From contig OY821751.1 in the NCBI GenBank assembly GCA_963682055.1, positions 8,866,001 through 8,930,000 of the forward strand: DNA of 64,000 bases, written 5' to 3'. Source of the stretch: Primula veris (lineage: Eukaryota > Streptophyta > Magnoliopsida > Ericales > Primulaceae). Positions 21,501-36,904 of the stretch are shown in pieces (within the stretch, counting starts at the first letter, position 1; every line of letters begins with the position of its first letter). Both the position numbers and the translations under genes were made by a program. The notes under the pieces were generated by a model. That model saw only the letters and a list, made by a program, of their open reading frames with translations, ran no database searches and was not told the origin of the DNA.

Positions 21501-23483
21501 TGGCTTGGGCTTAGATTACGGTTTCCTGGTAAGAAATGAGGGAAGAAAAAAGTTTTGTTCAGATGGCATTGAACTTTATTGTAGTTTTTTAAATCTCGTA
21601 GGAAAGGCTATATGGATGACTATTCTTATTCCCTTAAAAATGTTAATTAACTCTGAAAGAAAGTTTTTTTTTTCTGAGCATTCTTGACCCAACTGGAATA
21701 AATAAATGACTTCAGTTTGTGGTTCCTGGATGAAGTGTGCTGGTTCTGGTCGTTCATTTTCAAATAGTGTTTTTTTTTTTCCCTTTATAATCCTCTTCAT
21801 GACTAAAGACTTCAGTTTTAAAAGCAATGGGTAGTTGCATGATGAAGAACGAACTAAAAATTGAAAATCTAGAATTTTAGAGTTAATAAAAGTCTAGCCT
21901 TTTTAGCCCATAAAAATAAAGGTTCAGTCTTTAAATCGGGTGTCCAAGTTCATTGAGCTTATTTGCAAAAAGTTTTTGTTTTAGAGAAATGACAACTAAA
22001 CTTAGGACGTATTTAGAAGAACTTCTTAGCTGACTTGTTTGGGTGTTTTTCTTTTGTTCTGGCTAAATAAAGCTTAAAGCTTGTAAGCCGGTTAGAGTGT
22101 TAAAGAGTATAAGATTTTCAAAAGTTTGGTCAGGTGCAGTTGTGAGGCAAAGAAAGTTGACTCCTTAAGGCAGGAAAACAACATTTAGTTTCTCTTTTAC
22201 GTTCAGAAAAATAGAAGGCTCGGTTTTTGGACTTAAGGTCTAAATTCATTGATATTTATTAACTGGAAGAATAGCTTGTAGATGTTTCAACTTTCAACCA
22301 ACCTAGCTTTTAGGCCTAGCTTTTCTCAGTTATGGCCGGAGAAGCTAGAAGATGTTTGGCTAATCAACCTAGTTAGTTCTTCAATATATAATTATCCACC
22401 CTTTTTGCTTAAAGATGTCATGAAAAGAACACTCAGTATGCGAACTATGAGGTTACTCGGGTTCATGTCTAGTTTCCGTTCGGACGTTGGTGCTACAGTA
22501 AAGTTTCTTTTTATATGATGCTATTTCTGATGAGTAACTATCTAATTTGATCATGTAAGCTGTTCATTAATTGAGCCCAGCAATGACAACTAGATGTTTG
22601 AACTTGTTGAATTACTAAGGGCTTTCAACTACGATCTTTGAGATTATTTTTTCGCTTTTAACTTGTATATTGTTGTGATCTAAGCTAACCTTTTAGCTCT
22701 TTGGCCTTTAAAACTAGACCTTATCAGTCTTTTACGAAGTAAGTTCAATTTTTTCCTCACCCTTCAAGAGAAAATAAATGATGTTACTGGCTTGTGCGTA
22801 GAATAGTTTTCAAGTAGGAAATGACGGAAGAAAAAAGCTTATGACTACATGACGCAGGACTTTATGCCAAATTTATTTCAATTGTAGAACATGCAAATGG
22901 GAAAACTTTTCTTGTACCCTTGCAATGTTATTTAACCTGCGAAAGAATTGCCTTTTTTGACAAGCACTGTCAAATTACTTTCTCTTTCTTTCTTGACCCA
23001 ACTGGAAGAACAAACAATAAGTGCTAGTTCTGGACTTAAATTCTCAAAATAGTGTTTTGTTTTTCTTTGTAATTCTCATTATGGTCAATGACTTCAGTTT
23101 TGAAAGCTTTAAACACTCTACTCTTTCAGTGCCTATTCACTGTAGTCGCCTACAAATTTTCATTTCATCTTCTTTGATTTAATGACAGAATGTTTTATGG
23201 TCCTGGTGGACCGTATGCTCTGTTTGCTGGTAGAGACGCTAGCCGAGCCTTAGCTCTAATGTCATTTGAACCGAAACATCTTACTGGTAATATCGAGGGT
23301 CTTGGTCCTTCTGAGCTTGAAGTTTTACAGGACTGGGAATATAAATTTATGGAGAAGTATGTTAAAGTTGGGCAACTGGCTTCAGTAAAGAAACATCCAG
23401 ACCCTGTTGAAATTGAAGATCAAGTAAGTAAAAACGTAGAAGAGAATGGAGAACAAGGAGAGAAGGTCCCATCTTCTGAGTGA
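18507..23483 (+). CDS. Membrane-associated progesterone-binding (MAPR/MSBP) protein, cytochrome-b5-like
   Basis: Two exons: 18507-18829 and 23189-23483, joined by a 4,359 bp GT-AG intron (TCTAG|GTAATT ... TGACAG|AATG); predicted length 205 residues. The N-terminus (MGIYRTMLETITAYTGL) leads into a hydrophobic anchor at about residues 18-40 (AAFFTLLSASVFVYTLVSKL). The cytochrome-b5-like heme/steroid-binding domain starts at EPVQLGHDVAEDELRSYDG, continues LLMAIKGVIYDVSRSRM across the splice, and then FYGPGGPYALFAGRDASRAL, the MAPR hallmark. The C-terminus is acidic and hydrophilic. Plant family members (MSBP1, MAPR2/3/5) are ER or plasma-membrane proteins of about 200-250 residues that bind steroids or heme and influence brassinosteroid signalling or cytochrome P450s. 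Which paralogue this is cannot be told. The promoter has been split by LINE and Copia insertions, leaving 73 bp of native leader after the LTR. Broken exon-1 copies lie upstream and inside the intron. Confidence 0.93.
18830..20000 (+). repeat. Tandem echoes of exon-1 end and 5' intron inside MAPR intron 1
   Basis: The intron begins with repeated blocks of the type GGAGCTGAAACGCTAATTTTTAG (split: GGAGCTGAAACGC, TAATTTTTAGAGATTT). They are seen near 18920, 19130, 19170, 19250, 19290, 19680, 19880 and 19930. CTCGCTCTATGTTTTTGTT at 19752 and a weaker copy at 18998 echo the exon-1/intron boundary CTCGCTCTAGGTAATTTTG. These blocks match those at 10355-10500, showing that exon 1 and the 5' intron were duplicated together. 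Confidence 0.7.
19351..19559 (+). pseudogene. MAPR exon 1 fragment, copy D, within intron 1
   Basis: It corresponds to the second half of exon 1 (about codon 40 to the donor), including GCTTACGTTGTCCGTGAACC and GATCATCTACGACGTTT, and ends TCGCTCTAG|GTCTTT with the splice donor position retained. One base is missing near GAGGATACGACAGG, so the frame is broken. It lies about 520 bp downstream of the true exon 1. Confidence 0.85.
20001..20622. other. MAPR intron 1, unassigned part with MITE-like stretch
   Basis: About 20098-20290 contains CCTGTTTGCAATTGC, AGCCTTTTAAGC and a pyrimidine-rich reversal of this (AAAAAGGCTCAAAAAGCTC), resembling decayed foldback MITEs elsewhere in the window (28000, 51555, 55140). 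No coding sequence is supported. Confidence 0.4.
20623..23108 (+). repeat. 1.2 kb tandem segmental duplication in MAPR intron 1
   Basis: Copy 1 is about 20623-21825 and copy 2 about 21856-23108, offset about 1,233 bp. Shared landmarks include TTCATTGAGCTTGTTAG / TTCATTGAGCTTATTTG, TTATCCACCCTTTTTGCT (both copies), and GACTTCAGTTTTAAAAGC / GACTTCAGTTTTGAAAGC at the ends. Copies are diverged by many substitutions and small gaps, so the duplication is old. Confidence 0.8.
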
Positions 23484-24852
23484 TTTGTGGTCAAAATATC
23501 TGAATAGCATGTATTTATAGTCAATCTTGATCTTGTTCGTAAAGTTGAAATCGAAATATTAAAATGTTGTTATGAACATCGAGTGGGAAAGAATGTTATT
23601 TGTAATGTTCTGTTTTAACCCAATGTGATGAATTCCCCCCAGTTGTGAGGAGATTGTTAAATCCATAATACTGCTAATGATGGTTCTTTTGAAACTTGTG
23701 CGAATATGATATGATCATAAACGATTTGCCATTTCGTACAAATAAATCTAGACAAGTAGTAACTTAACGCAATGTCGGAGATCTTTGATGAGCATTTGAC
23801 GCTTATGAACATAATCATCTAATGTTATATAAGTGAGTCACTGCTCGTTTCTTTATGATTTCTGTTCAAGAACTAAAGACATACGCTACAATGCAACAAT
23901 GATGGACCTTGTCCTTAAAGAAAACCTCGACACTTTAATCGCAAATTACAGTAGAATAAACAAGGTCGTGGTGGTTACCAGTTACCACGCATGACATCAA
24001 AGATAGCAACAATCACTATGGATATTGGAATTTTTTTCTCTTTCTTATCACCCAAATAGTATAATATGATTTTGTATTGATCGTTCTTGTTGTGCTACTC
24101 TAATTCTTGTTTCCTCCATTTAATATTAGTTTCATTATATTAATCTTTCACTTGGCAAACTCACAAACATAAATAAGTCTGAAAGAATATTCAAAATTCT
24201 GGACTCAAATGGGGTGCAACTCTTCAGTGCGAGACGGTGTGTGTTTTTGACACGGTTGTTTACACGTTAGATCGCCAGTTTCCAGCTTGATGAAGTTCAA
24301 ATAATATTTGATATTCTAAGTGTTTGTACTCTTCATAAAGTTGTATTTCAATCAAAAGATCCCCTAATAAAATAGATCGAGGCCAACCTGCCTGGTTGAG
24401 AAAATAATTGATAATACGTAATTACGTATATATGTATATTAGTTGGGAGTAGGCTTTCGGCATAAACCCAAGTGATGTCATGCAGTATCTTTCTATTCAC
24501 ACGATAGTAATAGACGGAAATATACATCATTTCACATACCAGAACGATTACATGAAAGGGGATACTATCAATGGACCAGTATCCTTCTCAGTATAAGTAT
24601 AGGTATTTACCGTAAGAATCATTCCGATGGTAACAGTTGCTAAAGAATATACACTACCATTCTCGTAATTCAGGTGACGTAAGAATTTCTAACATACAAT
24701 TTGGAATATAGCCATCCTTATTCCTTACTATCACTGAGGCTTCTATCGGTGGCCAATAAGTCTCCGGAAAGTCAAAAGTAGAAGAAAATCACTCACCAAT
24801 AGTTTACGAACTGCCTGGACCTAACACGCGACAAATACTAAATAACAATCTT
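23484..24852. other. Convergent intergenic region between MAPR and DUF309 genes
   Basis: It contains the 3' untranslated ends of both genes; no ORF or repeat of note was recognised. Exact polyadenylation sites cannot be set from sequence. Confidence 0.6.
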
Positions 24853-27311
24853 TTACCAATTTCGTCCATCGTTCTCAATATCCTTGAGATGCTTATCTGA
24901 TGCAAGGAGGACTGGTAGTTTCACAATAGGTGGCTCAACCTTTTTATATCTCTCAGGGGAGAATATAATATGCATAATTCCATTTGGGTCGGTTTTTAAG
25001 CTATACAACTTCTCACCAGCAGCGTATCCTCCAAGAAGTTGATATGATCTTTCTGATTGGTCAAGTGTTAAACAAAGATCTTCAGTACCTAATCCACAAT
25101 AGTAAAATAAAGAGCAAGAACAAGAACTGGAGTGGCAATGTAAATGCAAAATGAATAATATGCTTCAATGTAGTGTTGCGAATATCCGTAATGGATTTAT
25201 AGAGATAGTTACAGCTTTTACGCCACTATCATCATATATCGATTTTGTTCACCAATTTTCAAAAATCAGTAACTAGTACACTAACGTCATGTTTTTTTAT
25301 TCCAACCTAGCATCAGGTATCGATTTCATCATGTTTTCTTCGTAATTGTACACAATTATATCAAAAAAATTCTACCTTGGGTGCCCGTGGATAGTTTTCT
25401 TCTATCTGGAGTACAAGTAAAAATAAAATTGTTTAGTTGGATACCAATTAAAATTTGTAGATTTATCCAAAATCATTAGTATCTGGAGATACAATGGTAT
25501 AAATAACTTTTAACTAATCCTGGATTTATATAAAGCACTTGTTTGGCTGAGGAAGGATGTGTCAACGACTCAATCTTACAATACTTAACAGATTTCCAGG
25601 ACAAGAACAATAGAGGTTAATATTTTAAGCTGACCAACAAATGAATAAACAAAAAACTTTAAAGTTGCAACCAAATGTGTCCCAAAGAGTTTAAAAGGAA
25701 GTGGAAAGTATACTCACAGGCAGCGAGTTCGAGTTGTGTTTGGTAAATGAATTCAAGAACTGCAGAAATTTCTGTTTCAAATTGGAAAAAGGGTCCCGAT
25801 TTGAAGTTCATCTTCCGTAACTTACACAGTCCCTCGCCTAACTCCATCATTGCTCCTCTATGATTCTGTTGGCAAAAAAGAACAGGCATTGATGTGAGTG
25901 TGTTCAAACTTAAATCACTATAGAAGTAAGATTGACCATCAAGCCTCTAATCAACCCCTACGCCACGAACTTAAACTTAATAATTCCAATAAATTTGTGA
26001 AAAAAATTGAGTATCGAAATTTCATATCGTAATTATAAGCTGACCCACCGAGCTAGAATTACGTAGATGTGGTGTCATGAATAGAATTTATTGGACTAAT
26101 ACTGTTATATATACAAAATTTGATGTTATAGTTGCCATTCTATAATCCGGAATCAAGTTTCTTTGGCTTATGATCAAAGAACACCCCAAAAGAAGGATCC
26201 ATTAAGGGATTGCAGACAGCCGCTTTGAACCAAATAAGCTGACTTGTTTTGAGGAGAAAATATAGGGTTCATTTGGCTTAATTCCTTTTAATGCTCTTCT
26301 GAGTAAAATACAAAAAATTCTCGGCTTGGCCATCCAACTGCAATCCTATATCTTAGTAACAATAAAATAAAAGATGTACGACCTCTTCCGGGTAGTATGA
26401 TTGCAGCTTTTAAGAAAGGACGTTGTTTTTTAGGTCATGAAAAAACTGGATTCATCGAGCTTGCAGTTCCAGGCCTAAAGATATATACATATATGAGGTT
26501 TTAAGTTGATTTTGATTAAGCAGATTCAGGTCATTCTTTAATTAGAAAAAAACAGAAAACTGAGCTCTAAAAATGCAACCAGCCAAGGTCACATTGAAAG
26601 TCATACTAGCATTTTTTATCATTGCTTTTTATAGCTCCCTTTAAAGCCAGAAAGCTTGACTCAAAGCTTGAAAAAATCGAAATTAATTTTAAAAAGTGAA
26701 AACTTAGTTAAAGCGCTTCTGCCAGAGCTATGCCAAAAGAGTAAAAACCATAAGCTTTATCGGTAGAGAAAAGCGAGATTTTTTTGTTTCTTTTAAGCTT
26801 TTGAATCGAGCCTTTTAAAACAGTGAAAACGTGACCTGATATTACCGTGCCACTGCTGCCAACACTTTCAACAACCAAATTACATAACAGAGGATTAATT
26901 AATTACCAGCAATAAAAGATTAAAACTACAAAAATGCAATCAAGTAATAGTAATACTATTACTAACACTGTTAAAGAGGTGATGAAACCCGACAGAACAC
27001 TGCAGAACCCCGTGAAGCAACGTCCTTGTCGGGTCCTGTGCCGAATACCACATCCTTTCCAAAACATCATGGCACTCATAGTAATCACCACCGTTGAACA
27101 TTTTCACCGCGTCTTCAAATCCCAATCCGACGGTGCTCTCACCGTCGTCCTCCTCACGATCATATTTATACGAAGCACAATGAAGTATAGAACCAACAAA
27201 GGTGTGTTGAAGGCGGTTAAATGAAGGAAAAGGTGGTGTTAGAGAGAAGGATGAGGTTGCGAACGGAGAGGGACGGGGCGTTAGAGAGAGGGAGAGTGCG
27301 AGGGTTGCCAT
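24853..27311 (-). CDS. DUF309 family protein, probably chloroplast-targeted
   Basis: Three exons on the minus strand: 27311-26967, 25865-25718 and 25088-24853, with donors AGT|GTTAGT and CCT|GTGAGT and acceptors CCAACAG and GATTAG; predicted 242 residues. The N-terminus (MATLALSLSLTPRPSPFATS) is Ser/Thr/Pro-rich and lacks acids, as in plastid transit peptides. The DUF309 core follows: GGDYYECHDVLERMWYSA, then LLHGVLQCSVGFHHLFNS joined to NHRGAMMELGEGL across intron 1. The last exon starts TEDLCLTLDQSERSYQLLGG. DUF309 proteins are widespread in bacteria and plastid-bearing organisms and have no established biochemical function; a conserved ECHDVLE-type helix is their signature. The splice phases agree (0 and 1) and there are no stops. 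A Mutator-type MITE lies 81 bp upstream of the ATG. Confidence 0.9.
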
Positions 27312-27392
27312 GAGCTAAGACAGTTAACTCCCGCCACTCAAAAGACAGTTAGTTAAGGTAGGTAATAACTAAAAACCATTCATTTTATTCTT

Positions 27393-27968
27393 GGGTAAAA
27401 TGCAAATAACCCACTATAACTATGTGCTATTTTCAAATAACCCCATGAACTATTAATTCTTGCAAACAACCCTCATAAACTATCAAACTTTTGCAATTAA
27501 CCCCAAGTTCATATTTACAATGACATAACTTTTTATTCATTTGTTCATTTTACAAAATTATTTGTTTCATATATGTAGTTTGTATACCGATTACCGTAAA
27601 TGCCATCAGAATAGGTTTTATATAAGAAAATTTTATTTTAGCAAGAAAAACGTTTTTTTTTGTCATTCCTTAAACATTTACTTGATATGCATGAATATCA
27701 AATAAGTGATTATAATAAATGAAAAATCAACCAATTCGGATAGTTGAGCATAAAGTTATATCATTTGAAAGATAGCATTGTGGATTAATTCCGAAAGTTT
27801 GATAGTTTATAGATGTTAATTGCAAAAACTAATAGTTTATGGGGGTTATTTACAAATAAGTTTATGGGGGTTATTTACAAAAACTAATAGTTTATGGGGT
27901 TATTTGCAAAAATTAATAGTTTATGGGGGTTATTAACATAGTTCCAGGGGGTTATTTGCATTTTACCC
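27393..27968. mobile_element. Mutator-type MITE, 576 bp, near-perfect 9 bp TSD
   Basis: Terminal inverted repeats GGGTAAAATGCAAATAACCC (27393) and GGGTTATTTGCATTTTACCC (ending 27968) are flanked by TTTATTCTT (27384-27392) and TTTACTCTT (27969-27977), a 9 bp duplication with one change. Subterminal regions hold several degenerate copies of AACCCCATGAACTATTAATT and its inverse (AATAGTTTATGGGGGTTATT). There is no coding capacity. It lies in the proximal promoter of the DUF309 gene. Confidence 0.85.
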
Positions 27969-27977
27969 TTTACTCTT

Positions 27978-29397
27978 TGATTAAGTATAGTGTAAATTGC
28001 AGTATCATCCCTAGAGGAAGTCTCGGGCCGAGCTAGTTAAAACTTAGCTAAAGTGTTTTTGCATGAGCTACGCTAAAAGTGTAAAAAAACTTAACATTTT
28101 AGCGGCTTAAAAAGCGGATCAGCGAGTTTCTTTAACTTTAATAAGCTTTGAATCGAGCTTTTAATCAAGTTTTTTTATTACTATGAAGCGTGCTTTTTTA
28201 AAATAGCTATGAACGAATCAATGTTTTAAATGTGAAAAAAAACGTAGCTTAAATGTTTTTGCAAGAGAATTGTTAAAAGGGTTAAAAGCATGCTAAAAAG
28301 CAGAAAATCTAGTTTTTTCAAGCTTTGGATTGAGAATTTTTCGATTTGAAGCGAATGTTTTAGAACAGTGTTATGAATGAGCCAAGATGTTATTGTTCCT
28401 TTTATGCTGAGCAGCACACTTGTATGGGTAGAGAAGCAGTGAATAAGTCGATTTTTTTAATATGTTTAAGCTGGTATTTGGTGGTTAACTGTTCAACCTC
28501 AACTTATGCTTCTAGGCCTAAAAGATAGAGAGATACTGAAAAACTCTATACAATTCTATTGTTTGAAAAAAAGCTCACCACCTACTTAAAACCTACAATT
28601 AAACAAACTCAAAGACAAAGAAAAACAATACATTGTCATGCAGTTGCCTCGTCGATTAATTTTGAGCTGTTACAACAAAGAAAATTTGCATCTTGCAATA
28701 TTAAAAAATTCAATGGAAAATAATGCGTCCGTGCGTGGCTTAAACTAAGCTGAAACCTCTTATAGACTAAATCTTCTAATGTGATGGGAAACTATCCAGT
28801 CAAGAGCGTTGGCGCTAAACACGTTTGTCATGGATGGCCCGACTGGACTGAACAAAAAACCTTTCCTACGCTGCAGATTAAAAGAATGAAAATATAGAGA
28901 GTTTTCTTTGTGCAGATTACATGGCATAAAGAGCACTTCATCCAATTTGTTCATCTTCTTAGTTCTAACTCAATTTCCTCTGGTGGGTAGTTAGCTAGCA
29001 ATAGATAATTTTGCCTTTTTTAGAATCTATGTTTCTTCTTTGTTTTTCCAGTTTTGGTGTCACAACGCAGTGATGGTGAAAAAAAAAAATTGGATACACC
29101 ACAACACGCCACTTATTCATCACACAAATATAAAAAAAAAAGGTCGAATATAACGTAAAGAAACAACTCAGCATCGAAAAACCATTCTAAAATTCCAATT
29201 CCCATATGCTTGGGTGGAAAAGTAACAACCCTTAATGCAGCCATCTATTGCTACCACAATGACATTAAAAAAATAGAGAAAATTTCCGGTTCTTGACCAT
29301 TTGCAAGACCTAATGCCTGGTGGCTCTTAACTGATTTTATCGAGAAAACCAGTAACTTCACTACCCTTCATCAGGAAATTGAGTGGCGGATCCACGC
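27978..29397. other. Intergenic region with dispersed GCTATG/CTAAAAG-type repeat
   Basis: About 28030-28400 contains two related blocks (TTTTTGCATGAGCTACGC and TTTTTGCAAGAGAATTG, each followed by TAAAAGTG/AAAGCATGC words). They resemble those near 26650-26840 and 51757-51850 and probably belong to one anonymous repeat family. The 3' end of the HINT transcript should lie in 29000-29397. A 64-codon minus-strand ORF at 28760-28954 has no recognisable homology. Confidence 0.45.
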
Positions 29398-34488
<5,091 letters not shown>

Positions 34489-35147
34489 TAAAGGCAACCG
34501 ATATACAGAGAGAGAGTCTCCAACAGGCGGAGAAATATTAGGAGAGAGAGACGACAACAAGTGAGAGATTATAAGAGAGAGACGCTCATATATTCTCTTC
34601 TTCTTTCTTAAAACCCAAATGTAAAAACACCTTACCCTAGACCAAAAATTTAACTTAAAAAACTAAATACATAAAGAAGGCCTAGTTATCCTTAAAACAA
34701 TTGTAAACTAAAAGATCAATAAAAACTCACATGGAAAAACCTGTTAAAACCCCTTTACCCCAGACTAAATTTGTGGAAAAAAAAATTAATATGCAAAGAA
34801 GGCCTAGTTGTCTTCAAAACACTTGTAAACTAAAAGATCAAAAAACCCAAATGGAAAAAATTGAGCTTAAAAGCTACAACCAAACAAGTCCTTATAAACT
34901 AAAAGATCAACAAAACCCCACATGTAAAATTCTCTTAAACCCCTTACCCAACACCAAAATGCACAAATTTTCAATTTTTTAAAAACAAGCCACAATATAT
35001 ATAGATATATAAAGAGAGGGGTGTTATAACAGACTTGAGCTTAAAATCTACAACCAACCAACCAAAATGCTACAAAAAAAAACACTACAAAATACATATA
35101 TATATATTTATAGATATATAGAGAGAGGGAGAGAAGGGGTGTGTTAC

Positions 35148-35214
35148 AAAGTGGGAGAATCAGAGGAAGGAGAAGGTGGTATAGCAGCTAAAGCAGCTAA
35201 GTTTCGGAAGCCAT
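35148..35214 (-). pseudogene. HINT exon 1 copy B, frameshifted
   Basis: On the minus strand ATGGCTTCCGAAACTTAG reads MASET then stop. The remaining sequence (GCTATACCACCTTCTCC, CTCTGATTCTCCCACTTT) matches exon 1 in a shifted frame, and a donor GTAACAC follows at 35147. The leader with GACGACAACAACAAGTG is present upstream. It could give a non-coding alternative first exon. Confidence 0.8.
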
Positions 35215-35267
35215 TAACAGCAACCGATTGTAGAGAGAGAAGCAGTCTCCTCCAGGCAGAGATATAT

Positions 35268-36080
35268 TAGGAGAGAGAGACGACAACAACAAGTGAGAGG
35301 TTATGTGAGAGAGACGCTCACTTATGCTGTTTCTTATTATTGTGTTCTCTTCTTCTTTCTTCATTCCATTACTATTGTCCGGGTTCATTTCATTTGGCCA
35401 TATTAAAAATAAAAATAATGTGATCTTTTTAGTTGTAAACTAAAAGATCAACAAAAACCCACATCCAAAAAAACCCTTACCCAACACCAAACTGCACAAA
35501 TTTTTTCTTAAAAAACACAATATATATACACACACATATATATAGAGTTAGAAGGTGTTACATAGTGGGGAAAATGAATGAAAAGAAAAACAATATGCAA
35601 ATAAGGCTTAGTAATCAACAAAACCTCACAAGTAAAATCCCCTTAAACCCGTTACCCAACACCAAAATCCCCTTAGGAGAGAGAGACGACAACAACAAGT
35701 GAGAGGTTATGTGAGAGAGACGCTCATTTATGCTGTTTCTTATTATTGTGTTCTCTTCTTCTTTCTTCATTCCATTACTATTGTCTGGGTTCATTTCATT
35801 TGGCCATATTAAAAATAAAAATAGTGTATCTTTTTAGTTGTAAACTAAAAGATCAACAAAAACCCACATCTAAAAAACCCTTGCCCAACACCAAACTGCA
35901 TAATTTTTTTTTTAAAAAACAGACAATATATATATACACACACATATATATAGAGTTAGAAGGTGTTACATAGTGGGGAAAATGAATGAAAAGAAAAACA
36001 ATATGCAAATAAGGCTTAGTAATCAACAAAACCTCACAAGTAAAATCCCCTTAAACCCGTTACCCAACACCAAAATGGAA
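35268..36080 (-). repeat. About 405 bp nearly identical tandem duplication in the HINT array
   Basis: Copy 1 starts with TTAGGAGAGAGAGACGACAA near 35268 and copy 2 with the same words near 35673. Both run through GCTGTTTCTTATTATTGTG and GGTGTTACATAGTGGGGAAA to AAATCCCCTTAAACCCGTTA with very few changes. The second landmark is the end of a further, mostly deleted HINT exon 1 with its donor. High identity suggests a recent event. Confidence 0.85.
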
Positions 36081-36904
36081 ACAACTGAGCTTAAACAATA
36101 TGCAATATGCAAAGAAGGAGTAGTTATCTTTAAAACAAACAAAAACCCAAATGAAAAAAAACTGAGCTTAATAGCTACAACCAAACAAGGCCTTGTTAAA
36201 ACACACGTGTAAAATCAACAAAACCCCTTACCCAAGACCAAAATGCACAGTTTCATTCTTTAAACAAACAAAAAAAACCATAATATATATACACACACAC
36301 ATATATATACTCACTTGCCCAGACAACAACAAGTGAGAGGTTATATGAGAGAGACGCTCTTTTCTCTTTGTTGTTACGGTATTATTCTCTTCTTCTTTGT
36401 TAAAACCCAAATGTAGAAACATCTTACCCCAGACCAAAAATTCAACTTTTTTTCAGAAAAGTAAAAACTAAATACATAAAGAAGGCCTAGTTATCCTCAA
36501 AACACTTGCCAACTAAAAGATCAACAAAACCCAAATGGACAAAAACTGCGCTTAAAAGTTACAACCAAACAAGGCCTTCTTAAAGCATCAGCTTGTTAAA
36601 CCACAACACACACACATAAAGAAGGCCTAGTTATTCTCAAAACATTTGTAAACTAAGATATCAACAAAAAACCCACATGTAAAATCCCATTAAACCCCTT
36701 ACCCAATACCAAAATGCACAAATTTTATTTTATTTTAAAAACTCACAATATATAAGCCAAATTATCTTTAAACCAAATTGTAAAGTAAAAGATCAACAAA
36801 ACCCACATCTAAAACACCCCTTAAACCCCTCACCCAACACCAAAATGCACAATCTTTTTTATCAAAAAAAAAAACTACAATACATACATAAATATATAGA
36901 GAGA

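Noticed and set aside
26934..27224. 96-codon plus-strand ORF
   Set aside because: It is antisense to DUF309 exon 1, which has clear family motifs and splice sites on the minus strand.
28760..28954. 64-codon minus-strand ORF downstream of HINT
   Set aside because: No similarity, no splice context to HINT exon 5, and HINT is complete without it.
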